From: Paractinoplanes brasiliensis
GTDB taxonomy: Bacteria > Actinomycetota > Actinomycetes > Mycobacteriales > Micromonosporaceae
NCBI RefSeq assembly: GCF_004362215.1
Contig: NZ_SNWR01000001.1
Span: 6,616,001-6,680,000 of the forward strand
Reading direction: 5' to 3'
Length of the DNA: 64,000 nucleotides
The notes below the pieces were generated by a model, which worked only from the letters and a program-made list of their open reading frames with translations, did no database searches and was not told the DNA's origin. Below, in pieces: positions 1 to 7,735 of this stretch. Numbering within the stretch: position 1 is the stretch's first letter; every line of letters begins with the position of its first letter. A program made the position numbers and the translations under genes.

Positions 1-161
1 CGGCCGACTTGGCGGGGTTCTGCGGCCGGTGCTCGTGTGGGCGGTGGCGTTCGCGAATTGATCGCGCACCGGGCCCGCGCGGCTGGTTTCGTGCAGGCGT
101 TGCTTTCTCAGGGCGCCTTTCGTGCAGGCTGCTGTTTTCTCAGGGCGCCCGCGTGCCCCGG

Positions 162-719
162 TCAGCCGGCGACGCGCCCGTACCGGACCTGCTTCCAGTT
201 CCAGATCTTGGCGAGCTTGACCCGGTCGCCCGGCTTGGGCGCGTGCCAGACCTGGCCCCCGCCGGCGTAGACGGCTACGTGGTAGGCGCGGCCGCCCGAG
301 ACCCAGAAGACCAGGTCACCGGCCCGTACCGCCGCTCCGGCGATCTTTTTGGCCGACTTGTACTGAGCCTGGGCGGTGCGGGGGATCGTGACGCGGGCCT
401 TCGCGTACGCGAAACCGGTCAGCCCGGAGCAGTCGAAAGCGCCCGGTCCGCGGGACCCGTAGCGGTAGGGCTTGCCGCGCTGGGCCCGGGCGGCCGCGAC
501 GACCGTGTTGCCCCGGGCGAGCAGTGCCTGCTGAGCGGCCGCGGCCGATGACACGGCGACGGCAGCGGGCGGGGCGGCCGTGGCGTCCGTCGGGGCGACG
601 AGCAGGGTGGTGGCGATGACCGCCGCCGCGGCAAGGGGCTGTAGGCGGCGCAGCGTCGACGCGACACTTCCGTACGCTTTGAAGCCGGCCGACCTGGGCT
701 GGAAGGTGGGGAAAGACAA
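162..719 (-). CDS. Secreted NlpC/P60 family peptidoglycan endopeptidase
   Basis: A 185-residue protein that should cut peptide stems in the cell wall. The N-terminus carries a basic stretch and a hydrophobic signal segment at about residues 24-49, ending in Ala-rich sequence. The rest is a single NlpC/P60 domain with the expected catalytic Cys97 in DCSGL, His147 in YHVAVY and a third polar residue, His159, in VWHAP. No extra binding domain is visible, so it is a minimal secreted hydrolase. The leader contains a c-di-AMP riboswitch, which fits known actinobacterial control of wall hydrolases. The specific bond cleaved cannot be told from sequence. Confidence 0.93.
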   Translation of the reverse strand: MSFPTFQPRSAGFKAYGSVASTLRRLQPLAAAAVIATTLLVAPTDATAAPPAAVAVSSAAAAQQALLARGNTVVAAARAQRGKPYRYGSRGPGAFDCSGLTGFAYAKARVTIPRTAQAQYKSAKKIAGAAVRAGDLVFWVSGGRAYHVAVYAGGGQVWHAPKPGDRVKLAKIWNWKQVRYGRVAG

Positions 720-734
720 GACGATCCTTGGTCC

Positions 735-885
735 TTCAACCGCCTGCGAGGTTAGCTGTCGGATTGGGCCTGAAGGCAGCCCGTCGCGTATGCGACCTCA
801 CCCCGAGCCGGCTCGACGGCCGGCAACCTGGTTCCCCCGCTCCCGCCCACTGAAGTTCCGTCGATGACAGGTCGGGCCGCCCCTG
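735..885 (-). promoter_or_regulatory. c-di-AMP riboswitch (ydaO/yuaA type)
   Basis: Read on the minus strand, the leader of the NlpC/P60 gene contains the conserved blocks of the ydaO class in order: GAGCGGGGGAACCAGG near 825-842, CGGGGTGAGGTC near 801-812, and the diagnostic CCGACAGCTAACCTCGCAGG at about 742-761, just upstream of the gene. This class binds cyclic di-AMP and in Actinobacteria is typically found before cell-wall hydrolase genes. The exact 5-prime boundary is approximate. The gene start is only about 20 bases beyond the 3-prime end, so control could act at transcription or at ribosome access. Confidence 0.9.
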
Positions 886-915
886 GTGGGCGGGACTCGG
901 CGTCCCGGGGCGGCC
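875..915. repeat. Long inverted repeat 5-prime of the riboswitch
   Basis: GGCCGCCCC (875-883) pairs perfectly with GGGGCGGCC (907-915). Inside it, GGGAC (892-896) pairs with GTCCC (902-906). On the minus strand this hairpin lies immediately 5-prime of the riboswitch core. It could be a leader element or a terminator of unseen transcription; no T-tract follows on either strand. Confidence 0.5.
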
Positions 916-1116
916 TTCATCAGGACGATCGGCCGGTTGCGGCGATTCGCCACCTTTTCACAGCCGTCCCGGCAATCTCGTCGGTCCCGTAGCGGACTCG
1001 GCTGCCGTTGTCTCTCCGGACAGCGGGGACGATCCGACGCCAGGCGATGCATTCTCGGGCGCGTCAACCGGTGACCCTCGTCACCGAATTGGCCGGCGGC
1101 ACCACTACAGCGAGCA

Positions 1117-1136
1117 ACCTAAGGCATCTCTTAGGT
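1117..1136. promoter_or_regulatory. Palindromic operator of the cox operon
   Basis: ACCTAAG and CTTAGGT form a perfect 7-bp inverted repeat separated by 6 bases. It ends six bases before a -35-like TTGACT. The even 20-bp symmetry does not match the T-N11-A box usual for LysR regulators, so the binding protein is uncertain. Confidence 0.6.
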
Positions 1137-1141
1137 AGCTG

Positions 1142-1170
1142 TTGACTTTGGACGGCGGGCGCGAAAGATT
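1142..1170 (+). promoter_or_regulatory. Putative sigma70-type promoter of the cox operon
   Basis: TTGACT at 1142-1147 and AAGATT at 1165-1170 are separated by 17 bases. The coxM start at 1196 lies about 20 bases past the expected transcription start, with GGGAGG as the ribosome site. Predicted only from sequence. Confidence 0.45.
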
Positions 1171-1195
1171 TCGTGGCGAAACCGGGAGGTGCGGC

Positions 1196-2071
1196 GTGCA
1201 GGTACCGGCTCCGTTCGAATACGAGCGCGCAACCAGTGTGGATCAGGCCATCGGGCTGCTGGAGCGCCTGGGCAGCTCGGCGCGGCTGGTGGCGGGCGGG
1301 CACAGCCTGCTGCCGATGATGAAGCTGCGGCTGGCGAACTTCGAATACTTGATCGACATCAATCCTCTGCACACCGAGCTGGGCTACATCCGGGTCGGGG
1401 CGGACGAGGTACGCATCGGGGCCATGACCCGGCATCGGGAGCTTCTGGAGTCCGACGAGCTGGCGGCCGCGTTCCCGATCTTCCGGGACGCCGAGCGGGT
1501 GATCGCCGATCCCGTGGTGCGTAACCGCGGCACGCTCGGCGGCTCGTTGTGCCAGGCCGACCCGTCCGAGGACCTGTCCGCGGTGTGCACGACCCTGGAC
1601 GCGTCCTGCGTGATCCGCGGGCCGGGCGGCGCCGAGCGGGTGGTGTCGATGGAGGAGTTCCATGTCGGGCCGTACGAGACGGCTGTCGGCGACGACGAGA
1701 TGCTCATCGAGGTGCGCCTGCCCGTCAGGGAGAACGGCGGCAGCGCGTACGAGAAAGTTGAACGTCGTGCCGGGGACTGGGCCGTGGTGTCGGCCGGCGC
1801 CGCGGTGTGGCTGGCCCCCGACGGCACGATCGCCGACGCGCGGGTGGGGCTGGCCGCGGTGGGGCCGAACACCACCGGCATCCCGGAGATCTCGCGGGCG
1901 TTGCACGGCAGCACGCCCTCCGAGGAGCTCTACGAGCGGGCCGGCGCGATCGCGGCGAGCAGCTGCGACCCGGTCACCGACCAGCGGGGCAGCGAGGACT
2001 ACAAGCGTCACCTCGCGGACGAGCTCACCAGGCGCACGCTGCGCACTGCCGTACGACGGGCGAGGGGCTGA
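1196..2071 (+). CDS. coxM: Aerobic CO dehydrogenase medium (FAD) subunit CoxM
   Basis: A 291-residue flavoprotein subunit that passes electrons from the iron-sulfur subunit to FAD and on to quinones or a respiratory acceptor. FAD-binding signatures are present: AGGHS near residue 38 and NRGTLGG near residue 110, with a CO-dehydrogenase C-terminal domain after them. The GTG at 1196 is chosen over the longer TTG at 1142 because GGGAGGT lies six bases upstream and because 1142 falls inside the predicted -35 box. It is first in the order M-S-L, the order typical of form I CO dehydrogenases. Confidence 0.93.
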   Translation: MQVPAPFEYERATSVDQAIGLLERLGSSARLVAGGHSLLPMMKLRLANFEYLIDINPLHTELGYIRVGADEVRIGAMTRHRELLESDELAAAFPIFRDAERVIADPVVRNRGTLGGSLCQADPSEDLSAVCTTLDASCVIRGPGGAERVVSMEEFHVGPYETAVGDDEMLIEVRLPVRENGGSAYEKVERRAGDWAVVSAGAAVWLAPDGTIADARVGLAAVGPNTTGIPEISRALHGSTPSEELYERAGAIAASSCDPVTDQRGSEDYKRHLADELTRRTLRTAVRRARG

Positions 2072-2075
2072 GGGC

Positions 2076-2549
2076 ATGCAGGTCACGATGGTCGTCAACG
2101 ACGCCGAGGTCACCGCCGAGATCGAGGGGCGGCTGCTGCTCGTGCACTTCCTGCGCGACACGCTGGGCCTGACCGGCACGCACTGGGGCTGTGACACCAG
2201 CAACTGCGGCACCTGCGTGGTGTGGCTGGACGGCGAGCCGGTCAAGTCGTGCACCGTGCTCGCCGCGATGGCCGACGGGCACGAGGTCCGTACGGTGGAA
2301 GGGTTGGCCGACGGGGCCGAGCTCGACCCGATCCAGCAGGGCTTCATGCAGTGTCACGGGCTGCAGTGCGGGTTCTGCACGCCGGGCATGATGATGACCT
2401 GCCGGGCCCTGCTCGACCGCAATCCCGACCCGACCGACGCCGAGATCCGTGAGGCCATCTCGGGGCAGATCTGCCGGTGCACGGGTTACTCCACCATCGT
2501 CCGGTCGGTGCGCTGGGCATCGGTTCACGAAGCGGCGGCGAACAAATGA
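2076..2549 (+). CDS. coxS: Aerobic CO dehydrogenase small (2Fe-2S) subunit CoxS
   Basis: A 157-residue electron-transfer subunit with two [2Fe-2S] clusters. The N-terminal plant-ferredoxin-like domain has the C-x4-C-x2-C pattern in CDTSNCGTC followed by a fourth Cys in VKSC. The C-terminal helical domain carries CGFCTPG and CRCTGY, the standard binding site of the proximal cluster. It starts four bases after coxM; a second in-frame ATG at 2088 is possible. Its stop overlaps the coxL start (ATGA, 2546-2549), suggesting translational coupling. Confidence 0.95.
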   Translation: MQVTMVVNDAEVTAEIEGRLLLVHFLRDTLGLTGTHWGCDTSNCGTCVVWLDGEPVKSCTVLAAMADGHEVRTVEGLADGAELDPIQQGFMQCHGLQCGFCTPGMMMTCRALLDRNPDPTDAEIREAISGQICRCTGYSTIVRSVRWASVHEAAANK

Positions 2550-4939
2550 CAACAGTGGAAGAGCCCCGGACGACCACGTTCGACGACAACGACCAGAAGC
2601 CGATCGGTTTCGGCCGCATGCTGCGCAAGGAGGACCCGCGCCTGCTGCGGGGCCGCGGCCGCTTCACCGACGACGTGCAGCTGCCTGGGATGCTGCACCT
2701 GGCCATTCTGCGTTCGCCGTTCGCGCACGCGCGGATCGTCAGCGTCGACACCAGCGCCGCCGAGGCCGCGCCCGGGGTGAAAGCCGTGGTCACCGGCGAG
2801 GCCCTCAAGGGGCTGGGCCTGGCCTGGATGCCGACGCTCTCCAACGACGTGCAGGCCGTGCTGGCCACCGACAAGGTGCGCTTCCAGGGGCAGGAGGTCG
2901 CGTTCGTCGTCGCCGAGAACCGGTACGCGGCCCGGGACGCGCTCGAGCTGATCGATGTCGAGTACGACGTCCTCGACCCGGTCATCGACGTGCGCCAGGC
3001 CCTCGCGCCGGACGCGCCGCTGATCCGCGACGACCTCGAGGGCAAGACCAACAACCACTGCTTCGACTGGGAGACCGGCGACGCCGAGGCGACCGAGGCC
3101 GTGTTCGCGCGGGCCGACGTGGTCGTCAAGCAGGACATCGTCTATCCGCGGGTGCATCCGGCGCCGATGGAGACGTGCGGCGCGGTCGCCGACTTCGACG
3201 CTGTCGAGGGCAAGCTCAAACTGTGGTCGACCACGCAGGCCCCGCACGCCCACCGCACCCTGTACGCGATCGTGGCCGGCCTGCCCGAGCACAAGATTCA
3301 GGTGATCGCGCCGGACATCGGCGGTGGCTTCGGCAACAAGGTGCCGATCTACCCCGGCTACGTGTGCGCGATCGTCGGCTCCATCGTCACCGGCAAACCG
3401 GTGAAGTGGATGGAGGACAGGTCCGAGAACCTGATCAGCACCGGGTTCGCCCGCGACTACATCATGCGCGGCGAGATCGCCGCCACCCACGACGGCAAGA
3501 TCCTGGCCATCCGTACGAACGTGCTCGCTGACCACGGCGCGTTCAACGGCACAGCGGCGCCGGTCAAGTACCCGGCCGGCTTCTTCGGCGTCTTCACGGG
3601 AAGCTACGACCTCGAAGCGGCGTACTGCAGCATGACCGCGGTCTACACCAACAAGGCCCCGGGCGGGGTCGCGTACGCGTGCAGTTTCCGCATCACCGAG
3701 GCGGTGTACCTGGTCGAGCGCATCGTCGACTGCCTCGCCGCCGAGCTCGACATGGACCCGGCCGAGCTGCGCCTGAAGAACTTCATCAAGCCCGAGCAGT
3801 TCCCGTACGAGACCAAGACCGGCTGGGTGTACGACTCCGGCAACTACGAACCCACGATGCGCCTGGCCATGGACATCGCCGGGTACCCGGCGCTGCGGCG
3901 GGAGCAGGCCGAGAAGCGGTCCCGTGGTGAGCTCATGGGCATCGGCATCGCGTTCTTCACCGAGGCGGTCGGGGCCGGGCCGCGCAAGGACATGGACATC
4001 CTCGGGCTCGGCATGGCCGACGGCTGCGAACTGCGCGTGCACCCCACCGGCAAGGCGGTCGTACGGTTGTCGGTCAAGACCCAGGGTCAGGGCCACGAGA
4101 CGACGTTCGCGCAGATCGTGGCCGAGGAGATCGGCATCCCGCCGGCCGACATCGAGGTCGTGCACGGTGACACCGACCAGACACCGTTCGGGCTGGGCAC
4201 GTACGGAAGCCGCTCGACCCCCGTGTCGGGCGCCGCGGCCGCGCTGGTCGCCCGCAAGGTGCGCGACAAGGCGCAGCTGATCGCGTCGGCGATGCTCGAG
4301 GTGACAGTGGCCGACCTGGAATGGGTGAAGGGCTCGTTCCAGGTCAAGGGCGACCCCGGCAAAGCCGTCACCATCCAGCAGATCGCGATGCGCGCGCACG
4401 GCGCCGGCGACCTGCCCGACGGCGTGGAAGGCGGGCTCGAGGCGCAGATCTGCTACAACCCGTCCAACCTGACGTACCCGCACGGGGCGTACATCTGCGT
4501 CGTCGACATCGACCCGGGAACGGCGCAGGTCAAGGTGCGCCGGTTCATCGCCGTCGACGACTGCGGCACCCGGATCAACCCGATGATCATCGAGGGGCAG
4601 GTGCACGGCGGGCTCACCGACGGCGTCGGCATGGCCCTGATGGAGATGATCGCCTTCGACGAGGACGGCAACTGCCTCGGCGCGTCCCTGATGGACTACC
4701 TGATCCCGACCTCGCTCGAAGTGCCCGACTGGGAGACCGGATACACGGTCACGCCGTCGCCGCACCACCCGATCGGGGCGAAAGGGGTGGGGGAGTCCGC
4801 CACCGTGGGGTCGCCGCCGGCCATCGTCAACGCGGTCGTCGACGCGCTCAAACCGTACGGGGTCCGGCACGCCGACATGCCGCTCACGCCCTCACGGGTG
4901 TGGGACGCCATGCGGGGCCGCGCGACTCCGCCGATCTGA
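2546..4939 (+). CDS. coxL: Aerobic CO dehydrogenase large (Mo-Cu) subunit CoxL, form I
   Basis: A 797-residue molybdopterin subunit oxidising CO to CO2. The active-site loop reads AYACSFR at residues 376-382, matching the form I signature AYXCSFR, with Cys379 in the place of the copper-binding cysteine. Form II enzymes have AYRGAGR instead. The general-base Glu of the family is present as Glu750 in GVGES. The N-terminal aldehyde-oxidase hammerhead domain and the four molybdopterin-binding domains run without a break. The start is the ATG overlapping the coxS stop. Genuine CO oxidation is therefore well supported, although whether atmospheric CO is used cannot be read from sequence. Confidence 0.96.
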   Translation: MTTVEEPRTTTFDDNDQKPIGFGRMLRKEDPRLLRGRGRFTDDVQLPGMLHLAILRSPFAHARIVSVDTSAAEAAPGVKAVVTGEALKGLGLAWMPTLSNDVQAVLATDKVRFQGQEVAFVVAENRYAARDALELIDVEYDVLDPVIDVRQALAPDAPLIRDDLEGKTNNHCFDWETGDAEATEAVFARADVVVKQDIVYPRVHPAPMETCGAVADFDAVEGKLKLWSTTQAPHAHRTLYAIVAGLPEHKIQVIAPDIGGGFGNKVPIYPGYVCAIVGSIVTGKPVKWMEDRSENLISTGFARDYIMRGEIAATHDGKILAIRTNVLADHGAFNGTAAPVKYPAGFFGVFTGSYDLEAAYCSMTAVYTNKAPGGVAYACSFRITEAVYLVERIVDCLAAELDMDPAELRLKNFIKPEQFPYETKTGWVYDSGNYEPTMRLAMDIAGYPALRREQAEKRSRGELMGIGIAFFTEAVGAGPRKDMDILGLGMADGCELRVHPTGKAVVRLSVKTQGQGHETTFAQIVAEEIGIPPADIEVVHGDTDQTPFGLGTYGSRSTPVSGAAAALVARKVRDKAQLIASAMLEVTVADLEWVKGSFQVKGDPGKAVTIQQIAMRAHGAGDLPDGVEGGLEAQICYNPSNLTYPHGAYICVVDIDPGTAQVKVRRFIAVDDCGTRINPMIIEGQVHGGLTDGVGMALMEMIAFDEDGNCLGASLMDYLIPTSLEVPDWETGYTVTPSPHHPIGAKGVGESATVGSPPAIVNAVVDALKPYGVRHADMPLTPSRVWDAMRGRATPPI

Positions 4940-4946
4940 GGTGCCC

Positions 4947-5861
4947 ATGTCCTCGGTAGCAGAACGCGTTGCCGACCTTTCCCAGGCGCGCCGGCCGTTC
5001 GTGCACGCGACGGTCGTACGGGCTCAGGAACCCACCTCGGCGCGGGCCGGTGACGACGCGGTGATCCTCGACGACGGGTCGATCGAGGGCTTCGTCGGGG
5101 GTGTGTGTGCCGAGAGCTCCGTACGGGCCGCGGCGCTGGACACGCTGTCGTCGGGCAACACGATGCTGCTGCGGGTGCTGCCGGACGACGGCGCCGGCTT
5201 CCCCGACACACCGGGGGCGCGGGTCGTGGTCAACCCGTGCCACTCCGGCGGGGCGATCGAGATCTTCCTGCGCCCGGTGCTGCCCCGGCCCCTGCTCGGC
5301 GTCGTCGGCGACAACCCCATCGGTCGTGCGGTCGGCGAGCTGGCATCGTTCCTCGACTTCGAGGTGAAAGAGCTTTCCTCGTACGCGGGGACAACCGCGG
5401 TGGTCGTCGCGGGGCTCGGCCGCAACGAGGAGAAGGCGATCCGGGCCGCGCTGGACGCCGGGGTGCCGTACATCGCGCTCGTCGCCAGCCGCACCCGCAG
5501 CGCCGTGGTGCTCGACAGCATGAACCTGACCGACGCGGAGCGGGGCCTGGTGCGTGCCCACGCGGGCCTCGACATCGGAGCGCGCACGCCTCAGGAGATC
5601 GCCCTGTCCCTCCTGGCCGAGATAGTGCGCGACCTGCGCCACGGGACGCTCCCCGCCCCCGCGGTTGGCATCGAGGACTCCCGGACCACGGGCGGGCCGG
5701 TCGCCGTCGTGTTGTCGGCCTCGGCGCCGCGGCGGGCCGTTGACCCGGTCTGCGGCATGACGGTCTTCGTCGACGACGACAGCCCGCACGCCGTCGTGAA
5801 CGGGCAGGACTACTGGTTCTGCCGCGTCGGGTGCCGGGACAGCTTCGTGGCGGCGGCCTAG
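4947..5861 (+). CDS. XdhC/CoxI family maturation protein with C-terminal YHS domain (CoxF-like)
   Basis: A protein of about 304 residues. The N-terminal XdhC-type region has the GFVGGVCAE block. The middle is a Rossmann-like XdhC domain (GVVGDNPIGRAV, and AGLGRNEEKA in place of the usual ATMGHADE-like loop). The last 40 residues form a YHS domain (DPVCGMTV, then CRVGC), often linked to metal handling. Relatives mature the molybdenum cofactor of xanthine and CO dehydrogenases. ATG 4947 is preferred because GAGGTG lies just upstream; a GTG at 4941 is the alternative. It follows coxL by seven bases. Confidence 0.85.
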   Translation: MSSVAERVADLSQARRPFVHATVVRAQEPTSARAGDDAVILDDGSIEGFVGGVCAESSVRAAALDTLSSGNTMLLRVLPDDGAGFPDTPGARVVVNPCHSGGAIEIFLRPVLPRPLLGVVGDNPIGRAVGELASFLDFEVKELSSYAGTTAVVVAGLGRNEEKAIRAALDAGVPYIALVASRTRSAVVLDSMNLTDAERGLVRAHAGLDIGARTPQEIALSLLAEIVRDLRHGTLPAPAVGIEDSRTTGGPVAVVLSASAPRRAVDPVCGMTVFVDDDSPHAVVNGQDYWFCRVGCRDSFVAAA

Positions 5862-5864
5862 CCG

Positions 5865-6785
5865 ATGGCTGTCAGCGCCGGCGGGCCGGTGAGCGGGCCC
5901 GGTGTTGTCGTCGCGGGCACGGCCGTGAGCGAGCCCGGGGATGTCGTCGCGCGGCTTGACGCCGTCGACTACCTGGTTGATGACGGGCTGGCCATGGCGA
6001 TCTTCCTGGCGATCCGGCTCGGCAAGCCGCTGCTGCTGGAGGGGGAGCCCGGCGTCGGCAAGACCGCCGCCGCCAAGGCCTTGTCGCTCGCGCTCGGGAC
6101 CCCGCTGATCCGGCTGCAGTGCTATGAGGGCCTGACCGCCGGCGAGGCCCTCTACGAGTGGAACTATCAGCGGCAGCTGCTGGCCATCAGGCTCGCCGAG
6201 GCCCGGCACGAGAAGCTCACCGACGCCGACCTGTTCACGGCCGAGTTCCTTCAGGAGCGTCCGATCCTCCAAGCCGTACGCCATCCCGGCCCCACCCCGC
6301 CCGTCCTGCTGATCGACGAGATCGACCGGGCCGACGACGAGTTCGAGGCGCTGCTGTTCGAGTTCCTGGGTGAGGCCGCCATCACCGTTCCCGAACTGGG
6401 CACCTTCACCGCCCCGCAACCGCCGATCGTGGTGCTCACCTCGAACCGCAGCCGCGACCTGCACGACGCCCTGCGCCGGCGCTGCCTGTACCACTGGATC
6501 GAGTTCCCGGCCCCGGCCCGCGCCGCCGAGATCGTCCGGCGGGCCGTGCCGGGCGCCACGGAGCCGCTGATCCGCAGCGCCACCGAGTTCATCGGACGCG
6601 TACGTGGTCTGGAGCTCGACAAGGCGCCCGGGCTGGCCGAGACCATCGACTGGGTGTCGGCGCTGTCCGCCCTCGGCGTCGCCGGGCTGACCGACGCTGC
6701 CGTGGCCGGCACGCTCGGCACGATCGCGAAAACCCCCGACGACCGGACCGCCATGGCCCTCGTCGTCTCCGAGGAGGCATCATGA
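5865..6785 (+). CDS. coxD: MoxR-type AAA+ ATPase CoxD
   Basis: A 306-residue AAA+ protein with Walker A GEPGVGKT near residue 60, Walker B VLLIDEIDRAD near residue 145 and a sensor-like VLTSNRSRD. In Oligotropha the CoxD ATPase is needed to assemble the Cu-S-Mo centre and works with the VWA protein CoxE, which is encoded two genes downstream. The first 25 residues are low-complexity and less certain. Its stop overlaps the coxG start as ATGA (6782-6785). Confidence 0.93.
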   Translation: MAVSAGGPVSGPGVVVAGTAVSEPGDVVARLDAVDYLVDDGLAMAIFLAIRLGKPLLLEGEPGVGKTAAAKALSLALGTPLIRLQCYEGLTAGEALYEWNYQRQLLAIRLAEARHEKLTDADLFTAEFLQERPILQAVRHPGPTPPVLLIDEIDRADDEFEALLFEFLGEAAITVPELGTFTAPQPPIVVLTSNRSRDLHDALRRRCLYHWIEFPAPARAAEIVRRAVPGATEPLIRSATEFIGRVRGLELDKAPGLAETIDWVSALSALGVAGLTDAAVAGTLGTIAKTPDDRTAMALVVSEEAS

Positions 6786-7735
6786 GGATCACGAACGAGT
6801 TCACGGTGCACACGCCGATCGACCACGCCTGGCAGGTGCTGACCGACCTCGAGGGGGTCGCGCCCTGCCTGCCCGGCGCGCAGCTGACCGGGGTGGACGG
6901 TGGCGTCTACCGCGGCAAGGTCAAGGTCAAGGTCGGTCCGGTGGTGTCCGACTTCACCGGCACCGCGCGGTTCACCGAGAAGGACGACACGGCCTACCGC
7001 GCGGTGATCGACGCCAAGGGCCGTGACGCCCGCGCCGGGGGCAACGCGTCGGCGCTGGTGACCGCGTCCCTGACCCCGGCCGGTGACAGCACGCTGGTCA
7101 GCGTCGACACCGACCTGAGGATCAGCGGGAAGCTGGCCCAGTTCGGCAGCGGCATGATCAAGGAGATCTCCGGGAAGCTGCTGGCCCAGTTCGTCACCAA
7201 CCTGGAGGCCAAGCTCGCCTCCGACGACGCCCCCACCGGCGCCGGGACAGTGCCCGCCGTGCCATCACCGGCGGCCACTGACACCGCGCCCGAAACCGCC
7301 GCCGCCCCGGCGCCCGGACCGCCGGCCGCGACCCCCGGCGCCGAAACCCCGAGCCCCGCGAACCTGACGGCCGACCTGATCCCCGCCGATCCGGGCGCGG
7401 CCGAGCCCGCCACTCCGGCCGTGGCCGGCACCGAGCCCCTGGCCGCCTCCACGGTGGACGCGACGGGCACCGCGGAGCCCGAGCTGACCAACTACGCCTC
7501 GACGTCCTCCGCCGTGGCGACCGACAGCACCCCCTCTTCGGACTTCCCGGTCAACGGCTCGCAGGCCGCCCCCAACCCCCGCCCGTCCACAGCCCCGGCG
7601 GCGGTCGCCGACGAGCCCGAACCACTGGACCTCCTGGCCGTGGCCGGCGGCTCGATCTACAAGCGAGCCATCCCCGCCGCGGTCGGCGTGGCCATGGTGG
7701 TGGGCGTCATCGTGTGGTTCATTGCCCGCGGCTGA
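6782..7735 (+). CDS. coxG: CoxG-like SRPBCC protein with C-terminal membrane anchor
   Basis: A 317-residue protein in three parts. Residues 1-145 are a CoxG/SRPBCC domain, the family thought to recruit CO dehydrogenase to the membrane. A long Ala/Pro/Thr-rich linker follows. A single transmembrane helix close to the C-terminus (around 296-314) ends in an Arg residue. This tail-anchored layout supports a membrane-docking role. It overlaps coxD by four bases, and its 3-prime end runs into the coxE N-terminal repeat region. Confidence 0.9.
   Translation: MRITNEFTVHTPIDHAWQVLTDLEGVAPCLPGAQLTGVDGGVYRGKVKVKVGPVVSDFTGTARFTEKDDTAYRAVIDAKGRDARAGGNASALVTASLTPAGDSTLVSVDTDLRISGKLAQFGSGMIKEISGKLLAQFVTNLEAKLASDDAPTGAGTVPAVPSPAATDTAPETAAAPAPGPPAATPGAETPSPANLTADLIPADPGAAEPATPAVAGTEPLAASTVDATGTAEPELTNYASTSSAVATDSTPSSDFPVNGSQAAPNPRPSTAPAAVADEPEPLDLLAVAGGSIYKRAIPAAVGVAMVVGVIVWFIARG

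Noticed and set aside
1117..1136. Classic LysR T-N11-A box before coxM
   Set aside because: The dyad has even symmetry with T-N12-A, so the spacing does not fit; listed only as a generic operator.
2525..4870. Very long open frame on the minus strand opposite coxL
   Set aside because: It is an artefact of high GC third positions in coxL; its product is a His/Arg/Val-rich composition with no family motif.
2546..4939. Form II CO dehydrogenase or xanthine dehydrogenase
   Set aside because: The active-site loop is AYACSFR, not AYRGAGR, and the gene order and CoxD/E/G genes fit form I.
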